Source of the DNA: DATLLJ01 sp965229885
Lineage (GTDB): Bacteria; Acidobacteriota; Vicinamibacteria; Vicinamibacterales; CAVVIG01
NCBI GenBank assembly: GCA_965229885.1
Contig: CBDDJX010000003.1
Span: 806,001-870,000 of the forward strand
Length of the DNA stretch: 64,000 nucleotides
Direction: 5' to 3'
The position numbers were made by a program, and so were the translations under genes. Positions 46,497-55,678 of the stretch are shown in pieces. A model generated the notes under the pieces. It worked only from the letters and a program-made list of their open reading frames with translations. It was not told the DNA's origin and did not search any database. Position 1 is the stretch's first letter; every line of letters begins with the position of its first letter.

Positions 46497-48003
46497 GCGT
46501 GGCTGCCAACGCATCGATCATACCGCGTGCCTTGTCAAACGTCTCGCGGTACTCCTGCTCGGGATCCGAGTCGGCCACGATGCCGCCGCCGGCGTTGAAG
46601 TACACGCGACCGGCGACCGCGACGATCGTCCGGATGGCGATGCTGCTGTCGAGCGCTCCCGTCAGGCTCCAGTAGCCGATCGAGCCGCAGTAGACGCCGC
46701 GCTCGGACGGTTCGAGTTCGGTGATGATCTCCATGACGCGGACCTTCGGGACGCCCGTGATCGAGCCGCCGGGGAACGACGCGCGGAGAAGGTCGAGGGC
46801 ATCCGTGCCCGGCGTGAGATCGCCGACGACCGTCGAGACCAGATGATGGACCGTCGCGTAATGTTCCAATCCGAACAATTCGATCACGCTGACCGTGCCC
46901 GGCGCACAGACCCGCGACAGATCGTTTCGCATCAGGTCCACGATCATCAGATTTTCAGCCTGGTCCTTGGCGCTCATGGCGAGCGCCGCGGCGAGGGCCG
47001 CGTCGTGCTCGGGACCGAGCCCGCGCGGCCGCGTGCCCTTGATCGGGCGTGTTTCGACGTGCCCGCCGATGTCGACCCGAAGAAAGCGCTCTGGCGAAGC
47101 GCTCAGCACCACGCCATCCGGAAAGTCCAGATACGCCGCGAATGGGGCGGCATTCCGCGTGCGAAGTCGGCGGTACAACGTCCATGTCGGCTCGTCGAGC
47201 GGTGCTTCGAACCGCTGCGAGAGGTTCGCCTGACAGATGTCGCCGGCGAAGATGTACTCGCGCACGCGCGCCACTGCCGCAAGATAGTCGCTGTGCGTAA
47301 AGGAAGAGCGCAATGCCAGACCCGGATCCCACCAGCCGTTTTCGACCGGAAAGGATGGCGCGGGCTGGGGCCGCGGCGGAAGCATCGTCCCCGCGCCGGC
47401 TGCCGCCCCCGGCGCGTCGGGTCGAGTCTCGTCGCGAGATTGCAGAAGCTCGCGCACTGTGGCGGCGCGCGCGGCCGCCCGCCGCTCGCGCCCGACAGGC
47501 GTGGTCTCCGGCAGGCCGGTCGAGATGAGCCATGCGCGCGACTCGTCGTGATCCCATGCGAGTACCCAGTCGTACACGCCCAACACCACGTCGGGGAGGG
47601 CGAGGTCCTCGTGGCGCGGCCTCGGGAGGCGCTCGAGCACGCGGCCCCAGTCATAAGCCAGGTAGCCCGCCGCGCCGCCTTGAAAGGGCGGCAACCCCGG
47701 CACTGGCTCCGCCGCGTGCGGCGCAAGCAGCTCACGAACGGCGTCGAGCGCATCGCCGGCCACCGCGCGCCGCGTCCCGTGGTTCAGACCGTGGAATTCG
47801 ATGCACTCGGTTCGAGCACCCTTGCTCCACACGACCGCGACCGGATCGGCCGTGAGGAAGGAGTAGCGACCCAGCCGTGAGCCCTGAACCGCGCTGTCGA
47901 GGAAGAGCCGGTAACGGAAACCGCTCAGCAATTCGCAGCAGCGAACGGGATCGGGGAGCGGAACGAGCTCCTCGACGACCGGGGCGACGCGGCGTTCAGG
48001 CAC
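46477..48003 (-). CDS. pabB: Aminodeoxychorismate synthase component I
   Basis: 508 residues from GTG 48003, the last start that avoids running antisense into selD. The chorismate-binding domain shows PIKGTRPRG (the Lys is diagnostic of PabB, where TrpE has Thr), QAENLMIVDLMRNDLSRV, FPGGSITGVPKVRVMEII and GVYCGSIGYWS. It makes 4-amino-4-deoxychorismate for folate. A Gly/Pro-rich linker separates the N-terminal part. No pabC is nearby. It is divergent from selD with 27 bp between. Confidence 0.9.
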   Translation of the reverse strand: MPERRVAPVVEELVPLPDPVRCCELLSGFRYRLFLDSAVQGSRLGRYSFLTADPVAVVWSKGARTECIEFHGLNHGTRRAVAGDALDAVRELLAPHAAEPVPGLPPFQGGAAGYLAYDWGRVLERLPRPRHEDLALPDVVLGVYDWVLAWDHDESRAWLISTGLPETTPVGRERRAAARAATVRELLQSRDETRPDAPGAAAGAGTMLPPRPQPAPSFPVENGWWDPGLALRSSFTHSDYLAAVARVREYIFAGDICQANLSQRFEAPLDEPTWTLYRRLRTRNAAPFAAYLDFPDGVVLSASPERFLRVDIGGHVETRPIKGTRPRGLGPEHDAALAAALAMSAKDQAENLMIVDLMRNDLSRVCAPGTVSVIELFGLEHYATVHHLVSTVVGDLTPGTDALDLLRASFPGGSITGVPKVRVMEIITELEPSERGVYCGSIGYWSLTGALDSSIAIRTIVAVAGRVYFNAGGGIVADSDPEQEYRETFDKARGMIDALAATHDSPHR

Positions 48004-48030
48004 GCGTTCTGACTGTATGATCCTCTGTGC

Positions 48031-49113
48031 ATGGTGTCCAATGGGATGGCCGGCAATCCCGGCGATCCGATCACGGTCCGGCTTACGAGCCTTTCGCACG
48101 GCGGCGGCTGTGGCTGCAAGCTCGCGCCGGCGGTCCTCGAGCAGATCATCGCGAAGACGGCGGGAAGCGCGTCGGGCATCATCCCACCGCAGTTGCTGGT
48201 CGGCATCGAGACGAGCGACGACGCCGCCGTGTATCAGATCAATGAGACCCAGGCGATCGTGGCAACCACCGACTTCTTCATGCCGATCGTGGACGACCCA
48301 TTCGATTTCGGCGCTATCGCCGCGACGAACGCGATCTCCGACGTGTACGCGATGGGCGGAAGCCCCCTGTTCGCGTTGGCAGTCGTCGCGATGCCGATCG
48401 ACAAGGTGCCGCTCGAGACGATTCGGCGGATTCTTCAAGGCGGCGAATCCGTCTGCCAGCGCGCGGGCATTCCCGTCGCCGGCGGTCACAGTGTCGACTC
48501 GGTGGAGCCGATCTACGGGCTGGTGGCCATCGGCCTCGTCGACCCGCGCGACGTCAAGCGCAACGCGGAAGCGAAGCCCGGCGACACGATCATTCTCGGA
48601 AAAGCGTTGGGCGTCGGCGTGTACGGCGCCGTGGTCAAGAAGCAGCAGATCACCGACCCGCAGTATCGAGAGATGATCGCCAGCACGACGCAACTCAATA
48701 CGCCGGGCCGCCGGCTGGCTCGCCTGCCAGGTGTCCATGCGCTCACCGATGTCACAGGCTTCGGACTGCTCGGTCATCTGTTGGAAGTGTGCAAGAGCTC
48801 CGGGGTCCACGCTACCGTGCGCTGGGACTCCGTGCCGCTTCTGACCGCGGCGCGCGAGTTCGCTGGCGCCGGGCATGTGACGGGCGGCTCGAGCCGCAAT
48901 TGGAACGGATACGGCAGCCTGGTCGACTTGGGCCGCTTCGGCGAGATCGAACGCGCACTCTTGACCGACCCGCAGACGAGCGGAGGACTGCTGGTCGCGT
49001 GCGCTCCTGAGGCAGCCGACGACGTGCTGCGCGTTTTCCAATCCGAAGGCTTCCATCACGCCGCCGTGATCGGCGAAGTCGGCGCCGGAACGCCCGGCAT
49101 CACGGTGGCCTAA
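48031..49113 (+). CDS. selD: Selenide, water dikinase
   Basis: 360 residues from ATG 48031 (ATG 48046 also possible). The active-site Cys and Lys are in SHGGGCGCKLAP, here with Cys where some bacteria use Sec. It also has the ATP-binding VGIETSDDAAVYQ and TDFFMPIVDDPFDFGAIA motifs and VTGFGLLGHLLEVCKSS. SelD makes selenophosphate, the selenium donor for SelA. It is the first of the plus-strand selenocysteine genes. Confidence 0.96.
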   Translation: MVSNGMAGNPGDPITVRLTSLSHGGGCGCKLAPAVLEQIIAKTAGSASGIIPPQLLVGIETSDDAAVYQINETQAIVATTDFFMPIVDDPFDFGAIAATNAISDVYAMGGSPLFALAVVAMPIDKVPLETIRRILQGGESVCQRAGIPVAGGHSVDSVEPIYGLVAIGLVDPRDVKRNAEAKPGDTIILGKALGVGVYGAVVKKQQITDPQYREMIASTTQLNTPGRRLARLPGVHALTDVTGFGLLGHLLEVCKSSGVHATVRWDSVPLLTAAREFAGAGHVTGGSSRNWNGYGSLVDLGRFGEIERALLTDPQTSGGLLVACAPEAADDVLRVFQSEGFHHAAVIGEVGAGTPGITVA

Positions 49114-49280
49114 ATCGCGATGTCGCCCTGAATCATCCGAACATCGGCCGCTTTCGTCGTCCCTCATCCATGTCGCGGCGAAGTCAGTCGTGGCTCGAAA
49201 CCTTCGCGCCGTCGGCCAGTTCAAAGCCGCGGTTTCGTCTTCACGCCCACAATCGAATACAAGTTACGTAGTCAGCAGGT

Positions 49281-49587
49281 TCACAAACCCAACCGGTAGC
49301 CCACCCAGAGAGCGGCCAGTCCGCCGATGACTTGCGCCGCGACGTTGAGTCCAGCGTATCCGACGGAGTGTGTCCTCCCCAGCAGGAACGTATCCAGCCC
49401 AAACGTTGAAAACGTCGTCAACCCGCCCAGCAAGCCGACGAATACGAACTCCCGCCAGTACAGGCGCAGGGCCATGCGCTCGGAGGCCACGAGTCCGGCG
49501 AGCCCAGCGGGTATGCACCAAGTGATTGACGGCGTGCCGCGCCATAGACCCGATAGCGCCGCCGATGCCGACGGCCACCCAAATCAT
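49281..49587 (-). pseudogene. FluC/CrcB fluoride channel, internally deleted and frameshifted
   Basis: From ATG 49587 the frame begins MIWVAVGIGGAIGSMARHAV as in FluC, then loses homology. The second half lies in another frame and is well preserved: RMALRLYWREFVFVGLLGGL and TTFSTFG, then the conserved GYAGLNVAAQVIGGLAALW end at 49281. The central membrane segment (about 25 residues with the conserved Asn) is missing. It is a broken fluoride-export channel, sitting in the middle of the selenocysteine island. Confidence 0.75.
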
Positions 49588-49711
49588 CGGCGGGCATCAC
49601 AATCAGCTATCTTCATGTTGTTACACCGCAATGTACTTGAGCAATTGTAGCGTGGCATGCATTTGTACTTTGAGTACATATAGCACTTAACGTCTAGTAT
49701 TAGTCGGTTAC

Positions 49712-49808
49712 GGAGAGTGATACGTGCCTGGTGGTCGTCGCGGTCTTCAAAATCGTTGCCCCGACATTTTGTGTCGGGGGGTAGGTTCGATTCCTACCCT
49801 CTCCGCCA
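49712..49808 (+). tRNA. selC: tRNA-Sec (anticodon TCA)
   Basis: 97 nt. Acceptor GGAGAG pairs with CTCTCC, followed by discriminator G and encoded CCA. The anticodon loop CTTCAAA reads UGA. The long variable arm CCCCGACA-TTTTG-TGTCGGGG has an 8-bp perfect stem, and the T arm is GTAGG-TTCGATT-CCTAC. The long variable arm and UCA anticodon identify the selenocysteine tRNA. It ends 16 nt before selA, suggesting cotranscription or processing from one transcript. Confidence 0.93.
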
Positions 49809-49824
49809 ACATTAGCCCGCCCGC

Positions 49825-51201
49825 ATGAAGCCGTCCCGCCTCCGCGCGATCCCGTCGGTGGACAAAGTCCTGCTCGCGCTCGGCGACACCGGGTTGCCGC
49901 GCCCGTTTGTCCTCGACGTGGCGCGCCGGGAGCTCCAGTTCCTTCGCACGCGGAAAGCCATTCCCGACCTCGATGCCGTGGTGGCGCGCATCCGCGCCGT
50001 TGTCCTCGACATGCGAGCGTCCCGCATTCAACCGGTCATCAACGGCACGGGCATTCTCGTGCACACGAATTTCGGCCGGGCGCCGCTCGGCCAGGACGTC
50101 ATGGCCGCGGTGTCCCGCATCGCGTCGAATTACAGCAACCTGGAATACAGCCTCGCCGCTGGCGCACGAGGTGGCCGCGCCGCCTATCTAGAGCACGGTC
50201 TCGCCGTGCTGTGCGGGGCGGAAGCCGCCACCGTCGTCAACAACAATGCGGCGGCCCTGGTGTTGATCCTGCGGCATTTCTGCCAGGCGGCGGCCAACGA
50301 GGTCGTCATCTCCCGAGGCGAGCTGGTTCAAGTCGGCGGCGGATTCCGGATCCCGGACGTGCTCGAGTCGAGCGGTGCGAAGCTCTGTGAAGTCGGCACG
50401 ACGAACCAGACGTCGCTCAAGGATTATGCCCGCGTCATCACCCGCCGGACCGCCCTGATCTTGAAGGTCCACCGCAGCAACTTCTTCATGGATGGCTTCG
50501 TCAAGTCGCCGCTCACAGAGGATATCGCCGCCCTGGCCCGAAAGACGCGAAAAGGGCGCATCGTGTTCGTCCAAGATCTCGGAAGCGGCGCGATGGTCAA
50601 GACCGAGACCGTCGCGGGTCTCGAACACGAGCCGACACCCGCCGAAGTACTTGGTCACGGCGTGGACCTTGTCTGTTTCAGCGGCGACAAGTTGCTCGGC
50701 GGTCCGCAGGCCGGCATCATCGCGGGCAGCAGGAAGCTGGTCGCCGCGCTGAAAAACGAGCCGCTCTTCCGCGCGCTGCGCTGCGACAAGCTGATCCTGT
50801 CGGCGCTCGAAGCAACCGTGGACGCATATCTACGTGGCGAATCCGGCGTGGTCGTTCTCGACATGCTCCGTGTCACGAACGAGGAGCTACGGGGCCGCGC
50901 CGAGCGGATCATCGCGGCGCTCGGCGGGCTGGGGCTTGCGGCGCGTGTCGGGACAGGCCGCGCGCAGGTCGGGGGCGGGACGCTGCCTCGTTCGGTGATG
51001 CCGTCTGTGACGATCGATCTGACCCACCGCGCGCTCAAGGCGCAGGAACTGGCGACCCGTTTGCGGGCGCAGGCGATCCCGTTGATTGGCTACATCGCGC
51101 GCGGCGCGCTGAAGCTCGACTTACGGACGATCTTTCCACGGCAGGATCAGGACGTGGTGAGCGCGATTCGCGCCGCGTCAACCCTTTCATCCCTGTCGTG
51201 A
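49825..51201 (+). CDS. selA: L-seryl-tRNA(Sec) selenium transferase
   Basis: 458 residues. Fold-type I PLP enzyme with the PLP-binding Lys at K289 in CFSGDKLLGGPQAGII. Other SelA markers are INGTGILVHTNFGRAPLG and GARGGRAAYLEHGLAVLCGA, plus VGTTNQTSLKDY. It converts Ser-tRNA(Sec) to Sec-tRNA(Sec) with selenophosphate from SelD, as a decamer in bacteria. It lies between tRNA-Sec and selB (9-bp gap). Confidence 0.97.
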   Translation: MKPSRLRAIPSVDKVLLALGDTGLPRPFVLDVARRELQFLRTRKAIPDLDAVVARIRAVVLDMRASRIQPVINGTGILVHTNFGRAPLGQDVMAAVSRIASNYSNLEYSLAAGARGGRAAYLEHGLAVLCGAEAATVVNNNAAALVLILRHFCQAAANEVVISRGELVQVGGGFRIPDVLESSGAKLCEVGTTNQTSLKDYARVITRRTALILKVHRSNFFMDGFVKSPLTEDIAALARKTRKGRIVFVQDLGSGAMVKTETVAGLEHEPTPAEVLGHGVDLVCFSGDKLLGGPQAGIIAGSRKLVAALKNEPLFRALRCDKLILSALEATVDAYLRGESGVVVLDMLRVTNEELRGRAERIIAALGGLGLAARVGTGRAQVGGGTLPRSVMPSVTIDLTHRALKAQELATRLRAQAIPLIGYIARGALKLDLRTIFPRQDQDVVSAIRAASTLSSLS

Positions 51202-51210
51202 CTTGTCGAG

Positions 51211-53127
51211 ATGCCCGACAGCCAGCATTTCATTGTCGCCACCGCCGGGCACGTCGATCACGGCAAGAGCGCGCTCATTAAGGCGCTGACCGGGACCGAT
51301 CCCGATCGACTGCCGGAAGAGAAATTGCGCGGAATCACCATCGATCTCGGCTTTGCCCACCTGGAGCTTCCGTCGCCCGCGCCTTCACCATCGTCGTTTC
51401 TCCTGGGGATCGTCGACGTGCCGGGCCACGAGGATTTCGTGAAGAACATGGTCGCGGGAGTGGGCTCGATCGATTTGGCCCTGCTGGTTGTGGCGGCCGA
51501 CGATGGCTGGATGCCGCAGACCGAGGAGCACCTGCAGATCCTCACGTACTTTGGAGTACGCCGCGCCGTTGTCGCGCTGACGAAAGTGGATCTGACAGCG
51601 GACGAGCCGGGTGCCGCCGCCGCGATTGCCCTGCGGCTGCGCGCCAGCCCGTTTGCCGACGCGCCGATTGTCCCCACCTCCGTGGTCAGCGGGCGAGGGC
51701 TCGATGATCTGAAAGCCACCCTGGCGCGCGTGCTGGCCGAAACGCCTCTACCACGCGACATCGGCAAGCCCCGGCTTCCCGTCGATCGTGTGTTCACATT
51801 GCCGGGCATCGGGACCGTCATCACCGGCACGTTGTTCGGCGGCACATTGCGCCGCGGTCAATCGGTCGTCATTCAGCCGTCTGGACGGACGACGCGCATT
51901 CGTCGGATACAGTCCCACGGCTACGACGTTGAAGCGAGCGAACCCGGCACGCGGACCGCTCTCAATCTGGCTGACGTCGCGGCGCTCGACGATGTGCATC
52001 GCGGCGACGTGATCACAGTCGCGGAGCTCGGCGGTCCGAGCGAGGTCCTCGACGTGCTCCTGGAGATCTCGCCGAGAGGCGCTCGGCCGGTCAAAGACGG
52101 CGCCCGCGTGCGTGCGCATCACGGCAGCGGCAACGTGGCGGCACGCGTGGCGCTCGCGGCAGGGAGGGAGCTGGCCGTTGGCTCGCGCGCGCTCGCGCAA
52201 CTGCGGCTGGAGGCCCCTGCTTTCGTGTTCGCAGGCGATCACTTCACCGTGCGCGACTGGTCGGAGCAGCACACACTGGCGGGCGCGACCGTCCTCGTCC
52301 CGGACGGCAGTCGACGGGCGTTCCGCACGCCGGCGTACCAGCAGTGGCTGGCCCTCCTGGCGGAGTCGATCGAGAAGGTGGAACCGTTTGTCGCCTCGTC
52401 CGTCGCGCGCGACGGCGCCGTGCGGCGGTCGCACGTGCTGGTGAAGTCGAATGCGAGCGCCATCGACATCGACAAGGCTGTCGTGCAACTCGTTGCCGCG
52501 GGTGCACTCGTCCCGGTCGGCGATTTCGTCTGTGACGCGGCCAAGTGGCAGGCCATAGGCCGCAAGGCGACTGACGCCATCGATGCCGCACATCGAGCAC
52601 ATCCCGAACACCTCGGGTGTCCGCTCGTGGATTTACGGACCGCGCTCGAAGCGGATCTGCCGGCGGCGGCGATCACGGACATGTTTGATGCGGTGGTCGC
52701 ACGCTTATGCGAACGCGATTTCGTTCGCGTTGGGTCGGTGGTCCGCCGCGCGGCCCATCGGCCCGCCTTGCCGGAACCGCTGCACGCGGCCGGCGCGAAA
52801 CTGGTTCACGCATTGGCAGCCAAATCCTTCGAGCCGCCTTCGCGCAAGGACCTCGCCCCCGACGCGTTGTCGCAGCGCGCGTTGCGTTTCCTGATCGAGG
52901 CCGGCGAGGTTGTCGAGATCAACGCGGAGCTGGTGATGGCCGCGCAGGGTGTCGCGCAGGCCACCGGCTTGATTCAGAAATTCATCCGCGAGAACGGTCC
53001 TGCCACCGTGAGCGATTTGCGTCAGGCCCTCGGAAGCAGCCGCCGCATCGTCGTACCGCTGCTCGAATATCTGGATCGCACATTCGTGACATTGCGGCAG
53101 GGCGACAAGCGGGCGCTGCGCCGCTGA
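51211..53127 (+). CDS. selB: Selenocysteine-specific elongation factor SelB
   Basis: 638 residues. The G domain has GHVDHGKSALIKAL (13-26), GITIDLGFAHLEL, DVPGHEDFVKNM and TKVD. EF-Tu-like domains II and III follow, then a C-terminal winged-helix array (about 380-638) that recognises the SECIS hairpin. The ATG at 51211 gives the usual start. It delivers Sec-tRNA(Sec) to UGA codons such as the one in fdhA. Confidence 0.97.
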   Translation: MPDSQHFIVATAGHVDHGKSALIKALTGTDPDRLPEEKLRGITIDLGFAHLELPSPAPSPSSFLLGIVDVPGHEDFVKNMVAGVGSIDLALLVVAADDGWMPQTEEHLQILTYFGVRRAVVALTKVDLTADEPGAAAAIALRLRASPFADAPIVPTSVVSGRGLDDLKATLARVLAETPLPRDIGKPRLPVDRVFTLPGIGTVITGTLFGGTLRRGQSVVIQPSGRTTRIRRIQSHGYDVEASEPGTRTALNLADVAALDDVHRGDVITVAELGGPSEVLDVLLEISPRGARPVKDGARVRAHHGSGNVAARVALAAGRELAVGSRALAQLRLEAPAFVFAGDHFTVRDWSEQHTLAGATVLVPDGSRRAFRTPAYQQWLALLAESIEKVEPFVASSVARDGAVRRSHVLVKSNASAIDIDKAVVQLVAAGALVPVGDFVCDAAKWQAIGRKATDAIDAAHRAHPEHLGCPLVDLRTALEADLPAAAITDMFDAVVARLCERDFVRVGSVVRRAAHRPALPEPLHAAGAKLVHALAAKSFEPPSRKDLAPDALSQRALRFLIEAGEVVEINAELVMAAQGVAQATGLIQKFIRENGPATVSDLRQALGSSRRIVVPLLEYLDRTFVTLRQGDKRALRR

Positions 53128-53165
53128 GCGATTCAGATGCGGGTGACGTGTCGAGCCATAAGTGA

Positions 53166-54372
53166 GTGTTACCGGGCGGCGCTTCGTCGCGCCATATTTG
53201 GTGTTACCGACGGGGAGAGGTCTTTGAGCGACAGGGCCGCGGAGACCCACGCGGTCTTTGCGTGTGTCTCCGCGGCCCCCGCCGTCGAGGGCACCAGCCC
53301 GCGCCGATGATTCGCGAGGGCATAGACTCGCACGAGCTTGCGGTCAATGCGCGCCGCGAGCGCGAACGGATCGAGCCGGTCCCGCTGGCGCACGAGCGCC
53401 ACCACCTTCGCGGCGTGGGCCTGCGGGCAGGCCTGGACGCGCTCCAACGGGGTCTGCGGCGCGTCGTAGTACCGGCGCCGGCGGGCGCCGATGCGTTCTT
53501 TGCGCTGGAGTTGCACCGACGGCAGAAAGAGATTCTGCAACAGCCGCAGGTCGGCCTACACATCGTTCATCGCTGCGAGGGCCGCCGCCGAGTCATACCG
53601 CACATAGCCCATCAGCTTCCGGACGTGGGTCCAGTTCTTTTGTTCGATATGCGCGTTGTCGTTCTTCTTGTACGGCCGCCCCCCGCGCAAGTGGTCGAGC
53701 CGTTCCTGGACCCGGACCTGACTTTTCCCCATGACGGCGCCGTGTTCGACCCAGGTGGTCTGAATGTCGGTGAGATTCAGCGCATGGAGGAAGTCCCCAT
53801 CGGCGCGGTCGCCCGAGTGACTCACTAGGTCCACCTCGGTGAAGCCGGGCTCGGTGACGTCCCAGTGATCGGTCTTGCCCGGAATGTGGTGCTTCAACAG
53901 CGGGCCGGGTTTGGTGCGCCCATACAGCCGTCGGCGGATCGTGCACTGGTCGGGCGCCAGCAGGCGATCGATCTGGCGCGGGCTGATGGTGCGCACCTTC
54001 GCTTCGGTGGCGGGCGACACCGCGAGCCGGCGGCGGGCCCACGGCAGCCCGCCGGCAGCAGGGCCTTCAGGCGGCGGGCCCACGGATCGCCCGCCGCGAC
54101 CCAGACCGCCCGGAGTGCCCGCACCCCCGCGGCGTCATAGCGCGTGGGTCGGCCCTGGCGCGGGCCCCGCGGGGGCCGCACGGCTGGCCGCCGCCAGGCC
54201 CGAATGATCGCCTTCCGATGGTAGCCCGTCACCGTCACCGCCTCTGTGAGCACGCGCCCCTTCTCCGTCCGCGAGGCCCCCACGTACCGGTCCCGCATCG
54301 GCGCCAAATACTCCGGCCTCGCCTGTGGTCCCACGCGGGTGCCCTCCTGTGGCACACCCGCTTGGGTAACAC
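53166..54372. mobile_element. Decayed integrase-type insertion sequence
   Basis: Terminal GTGTTACC (53166-53173) and GGTAACAC (54365-54372) form short inverted ends 1.2 kb apart around a broken transposase on the minus strand. The element lies directly after selB. Confidence 0.55.
53169..54352 (-). pseudogene. Integrase-core transposase, several frameshifts and a deletion
   Basis: Reading in minus orientation, three frames hold successive parts: RPEYLAPMRDRYVGASRTEK and GYHRKAIIRAWRRPA, then IDRLLAPDQCTIRRRLYGRT with the catalytic TEVDLVSHSGDRADGDF, then PYKKNDNAHIEQKNWTHVRK, and finally LRLLQNLFLPSVQLQRKERI. The segment with the second catalytic Asp is deleted between VQERLDHLR and GGRPYKK. 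It cannot be active. Confidence 0.75.
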
Positions 54373-54466
54373 CCTTTAGGGCGCGACGATCTTTCCTTCG
54401 GTCACACTTACCATGGCGCGATACGGGTGATTGACAACCCAACGCCCGATCTCTAGACTGCGGCGC

Positions 54467-54778
54467 ATGCCGTTCCAGGTTGACGAGATGCTCGTCCTCG
54501 AAATCGGCTGCGCCCGCTTTCCCGACGGCACGAAATTCGAAACAAGTACAGCAATCGTACGGGTTCTGGTGGTGGAATCGTTCCCCGCTGTACTCAACTG
54601 GCGGCTGGCCATCAAGTTCACAACCGACACCAGGTGCACGGTGACCTGCGATGCCCACGTCCTCGATCCGCGTGGGTGGCGACTGCCTTCCGGACATCTC
54701 AAGTTCGTCGCCGAGCCGGGATCTGACCGCGAAGAATTGCCGATACCGGTGTTCACGGTGACGGTGAAGGGCACGTAA
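54467..54778 (+). CDS. Hypothetical protein, uncertain
   Basis: 103 residues from ATG 54467. It has a beta-strand-like pattern (VDEMLVLEIGCARFPDG) and ends ELPIPVFTVTVKGT. No motif or family is recognised. It sits between a dead insertion sequence and the cytochrome c gene, so it may be a remnant of a larger gene. Confidence 0.4.
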   Translation: MPFQVDEMLVLEIGCARFPDGTKFETSTAIVRVLVVESFPAVLNWRLAIKFTTDTRCTVTCDAHVLDPRGWRLPSGHLKFVAEPGSDREELPIPVFTVTVKGT

Positions 54779-54859
54779 CACGGTCAACCTGCATGCGAAT
54801 GGATCGCCCACGCCCACCACCTCAGCGGAAATCCTGGTCGATGTCGCCGCCTCGCTCGC

Positions 54860-54889
54860 TTGACGATGACGGTTCGGGCAGCGTATTCT
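54860..54889 (+). promoter_or_regulatory. Sigma-70-like promoter of the cytochrome c gene
   Basis: TTGACG and TATTCT separated by 18 bp, 52 bp upstream of ATG 54942. Confidence 0.5.
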
Positions 54890-54941
54890 CTGAAGGATGA
54901 CGATTTGTGCGGTGCCGAATCATCAAAGAGAGGGGCAGCGT

Positions 54942-55370
54942 ATGGCGCGTGCGATAGCTGCGGGGGTGGCCATGTGCTGCGTGATGGTGATGGGCGCGGT
55001 CGGGCTCGCGGCACAGGCCAAGCCGGCGGCGGTCGACGCCGCCGCGAAGGCACTCAAGAACCCGGTCCCTGCCAGCGCCACGTCGGTCGGGGCGGGGAAA
55101 GCCGTGTTCACGAAGTACTGCCTCAGCTGTCATGGGCCCGAGGGGAAGGGCGATGGACCGGGCACCCCGAAGGACGTCAGTCCGGCGAACTTCACCGACG
55201 CCACGTGGGATCACGGGTCGACCGACGGCGAGATTTTCACGGCGATCAAGATGGGCGTGCCGCCCACGTTTGACATGGACTCCTGGGACGGCCGCATCAA
55301 GGATCCGGACATCTGGAATCTCGTGAACTACATCCGGACCTTCGGTCCGAAACCCGCGGCAAAAAAGTAA
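54942..55370 (+). CDS. Exported monohaem cytochrome c
   Basis: 142 residues from ATG 54942. A signal peptide (MARAIAAGVAMCCVMVMGAV) ends around AAQA. The haem site is CLSCH at 60-64, with the typical GxxxxxxxCxxCHG pattern and a Met ligand probably in FDMDSWDG or in IKMGVPP. The C-terminal helix DIWNLVNYIRTF is conserved in class I cytochromes. It carries electrons in the periplasm; the redox partner is unknown. A hairpin terminator follows. Confidence 0.9.
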   Translation: MARAIAAGVAMCCVMVMGAVGLAAQAKPAAVDAAAKALKNPVPASATSVGAGKAVFTKYCLSCHGPEGKGDGPGTPKDVSPANFTDATWDHGSTDGEIFTAIKMGVPPTFDMDSWDGRIKDPDIWNLVNYIRTFGPKPAAKK

Positions 55371-55392
55371 CCGCCCGGAGCCGCGCTTGACG

Positions 55393-55422
55393 AAAAGGCC
55401 CTGTGTTTCTCCAGGGCCTTTC
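55393..55422 (+). terminator. Rho-independent-type terminator of the cytochrome c gene
   Basis: AAAGGCCCTG and CAGGGCCTTT pair over 10 bp around an 8-nt loop, 25 bp after the stop. The T-run after it is short (TTTCGT). Confidence 0.7.
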
Positions 55423-55678
55423 GTATTGGGTGTATAGTAGCTCCCGTCATCCAGAACTGAGCCCGCCAGCGTTCGGGTAGTGCATCCTCTCTGCAACCCT
55501 GAAGGATGCGCGCCGACCGGCCCAACTTTGGTCCCGTGTCGAGCGCGTCTCACGCGACTCACAAGAGACTGCCGTGTGATGGTGGACTGGTCCACTGATT
55601 GGCGGTGCGAGACGTCCGGCCAGATGTGGCATGTCAGGCGGCGCCGGGCATCGAGTCGCTATTGACGAAAGGGCTGAC
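55423..55678. other. Non-coding interval without recognisable feature
   Basis: Together with the terminator, this makes a stretch of about 300 bp between the cytochrome c stop and the next gene. Nothing beyond a Shine-Dalgarno-like AAAGGG just before 55679 is recognised. Confidence 0.4.

Noticed and set aside
46477..49224. A 915-codon open frame on the minus strand running across selD
   Set aside because: Only the part from 48003 down matches PabB; the rest is antisense to selD, an effect of high GC content.
49640..49711. A defined promoter for tRNA-Sec in the AT-rich stretch
   Set aside because: Several near matches (TAGTAT, TATAGC, TTGTAC) exist but none has a proper pair at the right spacing, so no site is claimed.
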